From positions 10,428,403 through 10,492,402 of the forward strand of contig OZ024790.1 of NCBI GenBank assembly GCA_964017065.1: a stretch of 64,000 nt of DNA, given 5' to 3'. Positions within the stretch are counted from its first letter, which is position 1, and each line of letters starts with the position of its first letter. Made by a program: the position numbers and the translations under genes. This DNA is from Haliclona indistincta (lineage: Eukaryota; Porifera; Demospongiae; Haplosclerida; Chalinidae). Below are positions 59,755 to 64,000 of this stretch, piece by piece. The notes below the pieces were generated by a model that did not search any database, was not told where the DNA came from, and saw only the letters and a list, made by a program, of their open reading frames with translations.

Positions 59755-60940
59755 CCTCGGCGCATGCGCAAGGGTTACGGTACTTTCTTTGTCATTCGTT
59801 CACTTTCTTTCTCTCTATCGAGCTACAGAGATCAGCGATTACTTCTACATGTATGCGCTGGTAAGGTCATGAACATGATAAGCACGACAATGGCTTGCAA
59901 TGTGACTCATGGATTTTGCTAAAGTGCTTTTGTCCTCGAGTTGTGGCCGGCTGACTACCTTGACGGCCGTCTTTGACCTCTCTGATGACAAAAGCACCCA
60001 TAGTTGACTACCTATGTACTTGTAGATTCTATCTAAACTTCATGACAGCTCGGGGGTGCGTAGGCATCTCTAGAAAAAGCCTATCAAAGCTAAGAGCAAT
60101 GGCTACCTACTCGTGTTCACGGTCACGCCCACTTGACACACCTTGTTCTTGTGGTCAGCACTTTGCTGTAACTTCGTACCCAGGCTCTCTGGCAGGGATT
60201 ATATTATTTGTGGGAGTTGAAATGCGGACTGTGGCGATTGAGAGCCTGGTATATAGCGTTTTGAGCTGTCAAAGCAGAAGCAGGTGCAATGACGTGTTAT
60301 TGCCCACCGAGATATCGTTATGACGTCTTTGTTTACAACATGGCTGCGCCTTCACTTGATTGATCGAGCGTCTGTGTCTCCTACAAGCCTGGCTTTGCCT
60401 ACCATAAGAGCATCAAGTGGGACAATGCTTGCATAAAGCATATGACCTGTGTAGCTCCACGAGGTACGTTCCAGTTTATCAAGACATCCACGTGTTATGC
60501 CTGGTAGACTTGATTTAGCGTGCGGGCAACTCTCTCCAGTTGTCTGCTCTCTTAACAGCCTAAAAATGCGCCGCAAATTTACAACAGCATAGCCATAGTG
60601 CACGATCAGAATCAGTCATCCCGTAAACGTGACGCAAAGTAACACAATAGTGAACTAAAAATATACGGATTCATGGAATTCCATGAATCATCTGCACATG
60701 TGAGAATCAGTGGATACCAGGCTCTCAATCGCCACCCCCGCATTTCAACACCCACGCATAATTAAATCTCTGCCTGGGTATGAGGCTACACTTTGTAGTA
60801 GCAGTACAGTTTCAATAGCAGGCTGGTTGGCTTCAGCTGCAAAGCTCCTTCTGAAAGCCATAACTAAGGAGCTAACTATACAATGTGCAACACGTCGAGG
60901 GTTTTGTGAAGTCTGTTCATTATTCACGTTACTGTTTTGT
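59755..60940. mobile_element. Insertion separating arrays II and III
   Basis: Begins TTAACCCTCGGCGCATGCGC. Contains inverted segments at about 60178-60250 and about 60712-60790 (ACCCAGGCTCTCTGGCAGGG against CTGCCTGGGTATGAGG; GGCGATTGAGAGCCTGG against CCAGGCTCTCAATCGCC). No transposase frame is recognised. The array resumes at 60950 with TTTAATCTTGTCACCATTTT. Confidence 0.6.
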
Positions 60941-60963
60941 CTTTAATCTTGTCACCATTTTAG

Positions 60964-63184
60964 GAGGTGTGTTACGTAAAGTGCATGATTATTGTGTGAT
61001 TGATTATTATCTTTTCAATTTAGCCACCATTTCAGGAGGTGAGTAATAATTGTAATGTGCATGAATATTAGAATATTATGTGTTTTCTCTATATATTATT
61101 TTCTCTCTACTCTTGTCACCATTTTAGTCAGTGAGTTATATAAAGTGCATGATTATTGTGTGTTTGACTATTTTCTCTTCTATCTGGTCATCATTTCAGT
61201 ATGTGAGTTACATTAAGTGCATGCATGGTAATTGTGTGTTTGAATTTTTTTTAACATTTCAGGAGGTGATAGTTTCATGAAGTATTATGATTATTGTGTG
61301 TTTGATTATTTTCTCTTTCATCTTGTCACTATTTCAGGAGGTGAGTTACATAAAGTGCATGATTGTTTAAGTTTTTCTCTCCGTTCTATCACTATCTCAG
61401 CGGGTGAGTCACATAAACTGCATGATTAATGTGTGTTTGACTGTTTCCTCTTTAATCTTGTCACTATTTCAGCTGGTGAGTTACATAAAGGGCATGATTG
61501 TTTAACTTTTTCTCTCCATTCTACCATTCTTTCAGCCGGTGAGTCACATGAACTAGAGTAAGCCCACCATCAATAATCAGACACTGCACGTAGAGTTGCA
61601 AACAAGCTCCATAGATTAAACTTTACCGATGTGTAGAGACTCACTTCCATTGCCTGCATTACAAATCTGCTGGTCGTGACTGCTTCTTTGTCTACTGTGG
61701 AGACGGGTTGCCGAAAACTTTTTTTTGGCAAAATCATCGAATTTTGAACAGCCTCCCTAATCGCTGATAGACGAATAGTTTAGGATTTCCAGTCAGTACT
61801 GCTAACACCTTCATGCATCAGCATAGCAACGCGCTACAAATGAAAAGCTCTCGTCTTTCCGTCCAGTTAATTTCTTTTCCAAGGACATGAATCTTGTGCT
61901 CGAAGAAAACATGTTTGCGATATAGGAACACGTTGGGTGAGTAGAGACCTCTCCTGCCTATCACAATCACCAAAATTCAGGTTCATCTATTGATCTCACC
62001 ATGCAGGAGGTGATTTCTCCAGTAAGCCTTCACTTGCAAAGTAGTTTAGAGTGATTGCTTGACCAAGGAGTCTTTGGAAAAGAAAATTATCTGGACGGCA
62101 AGACAAGAGCTTTTCATATTTAGGTCTGATGCATGATGGTGTTTGCAGTACTGACTGGCAATCCTACCCTTAATGTCTATCAGCCACTAGTGCGGCTGTT
62201 CAAAATTTGATGACTTTTGCTGATAATAAGTTTTTCGGCAACCCGCTTTCTTTGTCTCTATAGTAAACAAAGAAGCAGTTACGAGCTGCAGATTTTCAAT
62301 GCAAGCAGTGGAAGTGCGTGTCAAGTCTGATCTATGTAGCTTGTTTACAACTCCACATGCAAGTGTCTGATTATTGATGGTGGCCGAACATCAGTTGCTT
62401 ACTTCACATGATTATTGAAAATTAATTGAATATTAATTTTTTTCTTCAATCTTCACCATTTCAGGAGGTGAGTTACTTAACGTACATGATTATTGTGTTT
62501 GCTGTTTTTTTAAATGTCGTCACCATTTCGATTCAGGAGGTGAGTTACGTAAAGTACATGATTATTGTATGTTTGAATTTTTCTCTTCAATCTTGTCACA
62601 ATTTCAGCTGGTGAGTTACATCATACATGAAGTGCATGATTATTGTGTGTTAAACTGTTTTCTCTTCAATTTTGTTCCAATTAAGGTGGTGAGTTACATA
62701 AAGCAAATAAGTATTGTCTGTTGGACTGTTTTCTCTTCAATCTCGTCACCATTTCAGCTTGTGAGTTACATAAAGTGCATGATTATTGTGTGTTTGATTA
62801 TTTTCTCTCTATCTTGTCACCATTTTAGCTTGTGAGTCACATAAGTGCATGATTATTGTGTGTTTGACTATTTTCTCTCAATCTTGTCACCATTTCAGAG
62901 AGTGAGTTACATAAAGGACATGATTATTGTGTGTTTGACTTTTTCTCTTTAATCTTGTCACAATTTCAGGATGTGAGCTACATAAAGTGCATGATTATTG
63001 TGTGTTTGACATTTTCTTTAATCTTGTCACTGTTTCAGTTGGTGAGTTACATAAAGTATATGATAATTGTGTTTTTGACTATTTTCTCTTCAATCTTGTC
63101 ACCTTTTCAGAGAGTGAGTTGCATAATGTGCATGATTATTGTGTGCTTGACCTTTTTCTCTTCAACCTTTGACCATTTTAGAGA
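60964..63184 (+). other. Micro-exon array III of gene C (about 20 micro-exons)
   Basis: Triplets GAG GAG TCA TAT GAG GAG CGG CTG CCG, then an insertion (61563-62385), then GAG GAG CTG GTG CTT CTT AGA GAT TTG AGA AGA (last at 63182-63184). Phase-0 reading is EESYEERLP and EELVLLRDLRR. The second resembles gene A's EELWLREDLVLEW, suggesting the paralogous positions align. Acceptors and donors are canonical; one donor is GTGATA (about 61266) and one GTGTGT (60967). No stop codon. The following intron runs past the window end. Confidence 0.6.
61563..62385. mobile_element. Long-TIR element inside array III
   Basis: Inverted arms of about 300 bp or more: GCCCACCATCAATAATCAGA at 61563 against TCTGATTATTGATGGTGGCC at 62366-62385, and GGTTGCCGAAAACTT against AAGTTTTTCGGCAACC further in. 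About 150 bp of unique centre. Non-autonomous. Confidence 0.8.
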
Positions 63185-63189
63185 GTGAG

Positions 63190-64000
63190 TTCCATTGAGT
63201 GCATTAGTGTGTGTTTGACTATTCTGTCTAATGCACTCAATTTTACACGGTTAAAATGACGTTTTAAGGTGGTGGTAACTCGTTTGATCATTAATTATTC
63301 ATTAGTTAGCAACAAAAAACACTGAAACACAATACCATGGTGTAAAGACGAGTAATAGAGACACCAGATACTGTACTTCTACAATAGTTCTAAAGCTAAG
63401 CTCTGACTCAAAGCAATTTGGTGGCAGCAACCAAAACACGCATCATAAATTTTCTGCTTAGCTTCTAGCCAAGAATCTGCTCCTGTATAATCATTTATTT
63501 CAAGATGGGCTAATTACCTACTTAAGGCTAAGTAAATTTTGCATGTGCGGACGAAGCGTTTGTTGACCCACCTCGAACATAGCTGTTTTATACACCGAAA
63601 AACATGGGCGTCACTGCAAAATCAGCCATGATTTTGGATGTCAAAGTGTTTTTTTAGATCAGATAATTTAAATGCATAAATCTCTTTGACAGCACCTAGA
63701 AATAGTTTACAAGAGTTGAATTTCAGCTTTTAACCTTTGCTGTATGAAAATTTTTTGGCAAGAAAACTGTGTATCCATACGATGTCACACGTTGGTTATT
63801 AGCATGTGTTGCATCATAACTATTACACTGATTCAATGTGTTTTTATTAGTTATGACGTTTTACACAACCAATAGTTATTACGCGTGACATCACAAAATC
63901 CATTAAATTAGCAAGATGGCGGCAAGAAAACATCACTCGAGCATGAAGGAGTCTCGTTTGTCGCTGTGAACATTTCTAGGGACGCGTAGTGTGTGGCAAA
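63190..64000. other. 3' end of window, no exon recognised
   Basis: AT-rich non-coding sequence. It holds a partial inverted repeat near 63780-63895 (GATGTCACACGTTGGTTATTA against TAGTTATTACGCGTGACATC) and AAGATGGCGGCAAG at 63912. It should be intronic to gene C. Confidence 0.4.

Overview
This is eukaryotic, metazoan DNA, most likely from a demosponge (an Amphimedon-like genome). The reasons are short GT-AG introns (often 45-100 bp), a SARAF orthologue with metazoan exon structure, HOOK-family exons, a locally expanded ZU5-UPA-death-domain family, and a dense load of TIR/foldback elements and MITEs. No bacterial-style operons, rRNA, tRNA or CRISPR were seen. The species assignment is inference.

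Layout. 1-3.0 kb: degenerate non-LTR reverse transcriptase (minus strand). 3.6-5.8 kb: a piggyBac-like MITE and nested P-like MITEs. 8.7-15.5 kb: a complete 6.8 kb P-superfamily-like transposon with TIRs and an 8-bp target duplication; it holds an intron-containing transposase with a 1.6 kb SQ-rich minisatellite and a convergent accessory ORF. 16.3-17.3 kb: decayed copies of HOOK and UPA exons. 17.7-31.8 kb: gene A, a ZU5-UPA-death protein whose N-terminal half seems to be spread over a tandem array of about 58 micro-exons. 34.4-39.5 kb: gene B, a shorter paralogue without the array. 40.4-41.3 kb: C-terminal HOOK exons (minus). 42.6-45.5 kb: SARAF. 45.98 kb to beyond the window end: gene C, a paralogue of gene A's 5' end, with first exon at 45982 and about 90 micro-exons at 48.8-63.2 kb. 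All of this is interrupted by dispersed repeats.

The most striking signal is the micro-exon array (22.2-27.7 kb, 48.8-49.2 kb, 54.4-59.7 kb, 60.9-63.2 kb). Each roughly 65-85 bp unit reads as a complete minimal intron: GTRAGT donor, TTGAC-like branch site, pyrimidine tract and YAG acceptor. Consecutive 'introns' are separated by exactly 3 nt (6 nt in three cases). By hand I read about 148 such micro-exons with no TAA, TAG or TGA. In gene A the series runs, after three further micro-exons, into an ordinary phase-0 exon at 27720 that leads into the ZU5-UPA-death exons. The triplets vary far more than the introns around them. Concatenated, they give a charged Trp/Gln/Arg-rich segment in gene A and a proline-rich segment in gene C. 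Because every unit is 3n, any subset could be included or skipped without changing frame. Whether these micro-exons are spliced in vivo cannot be decided from sequence; full-length cDNA would settle it.
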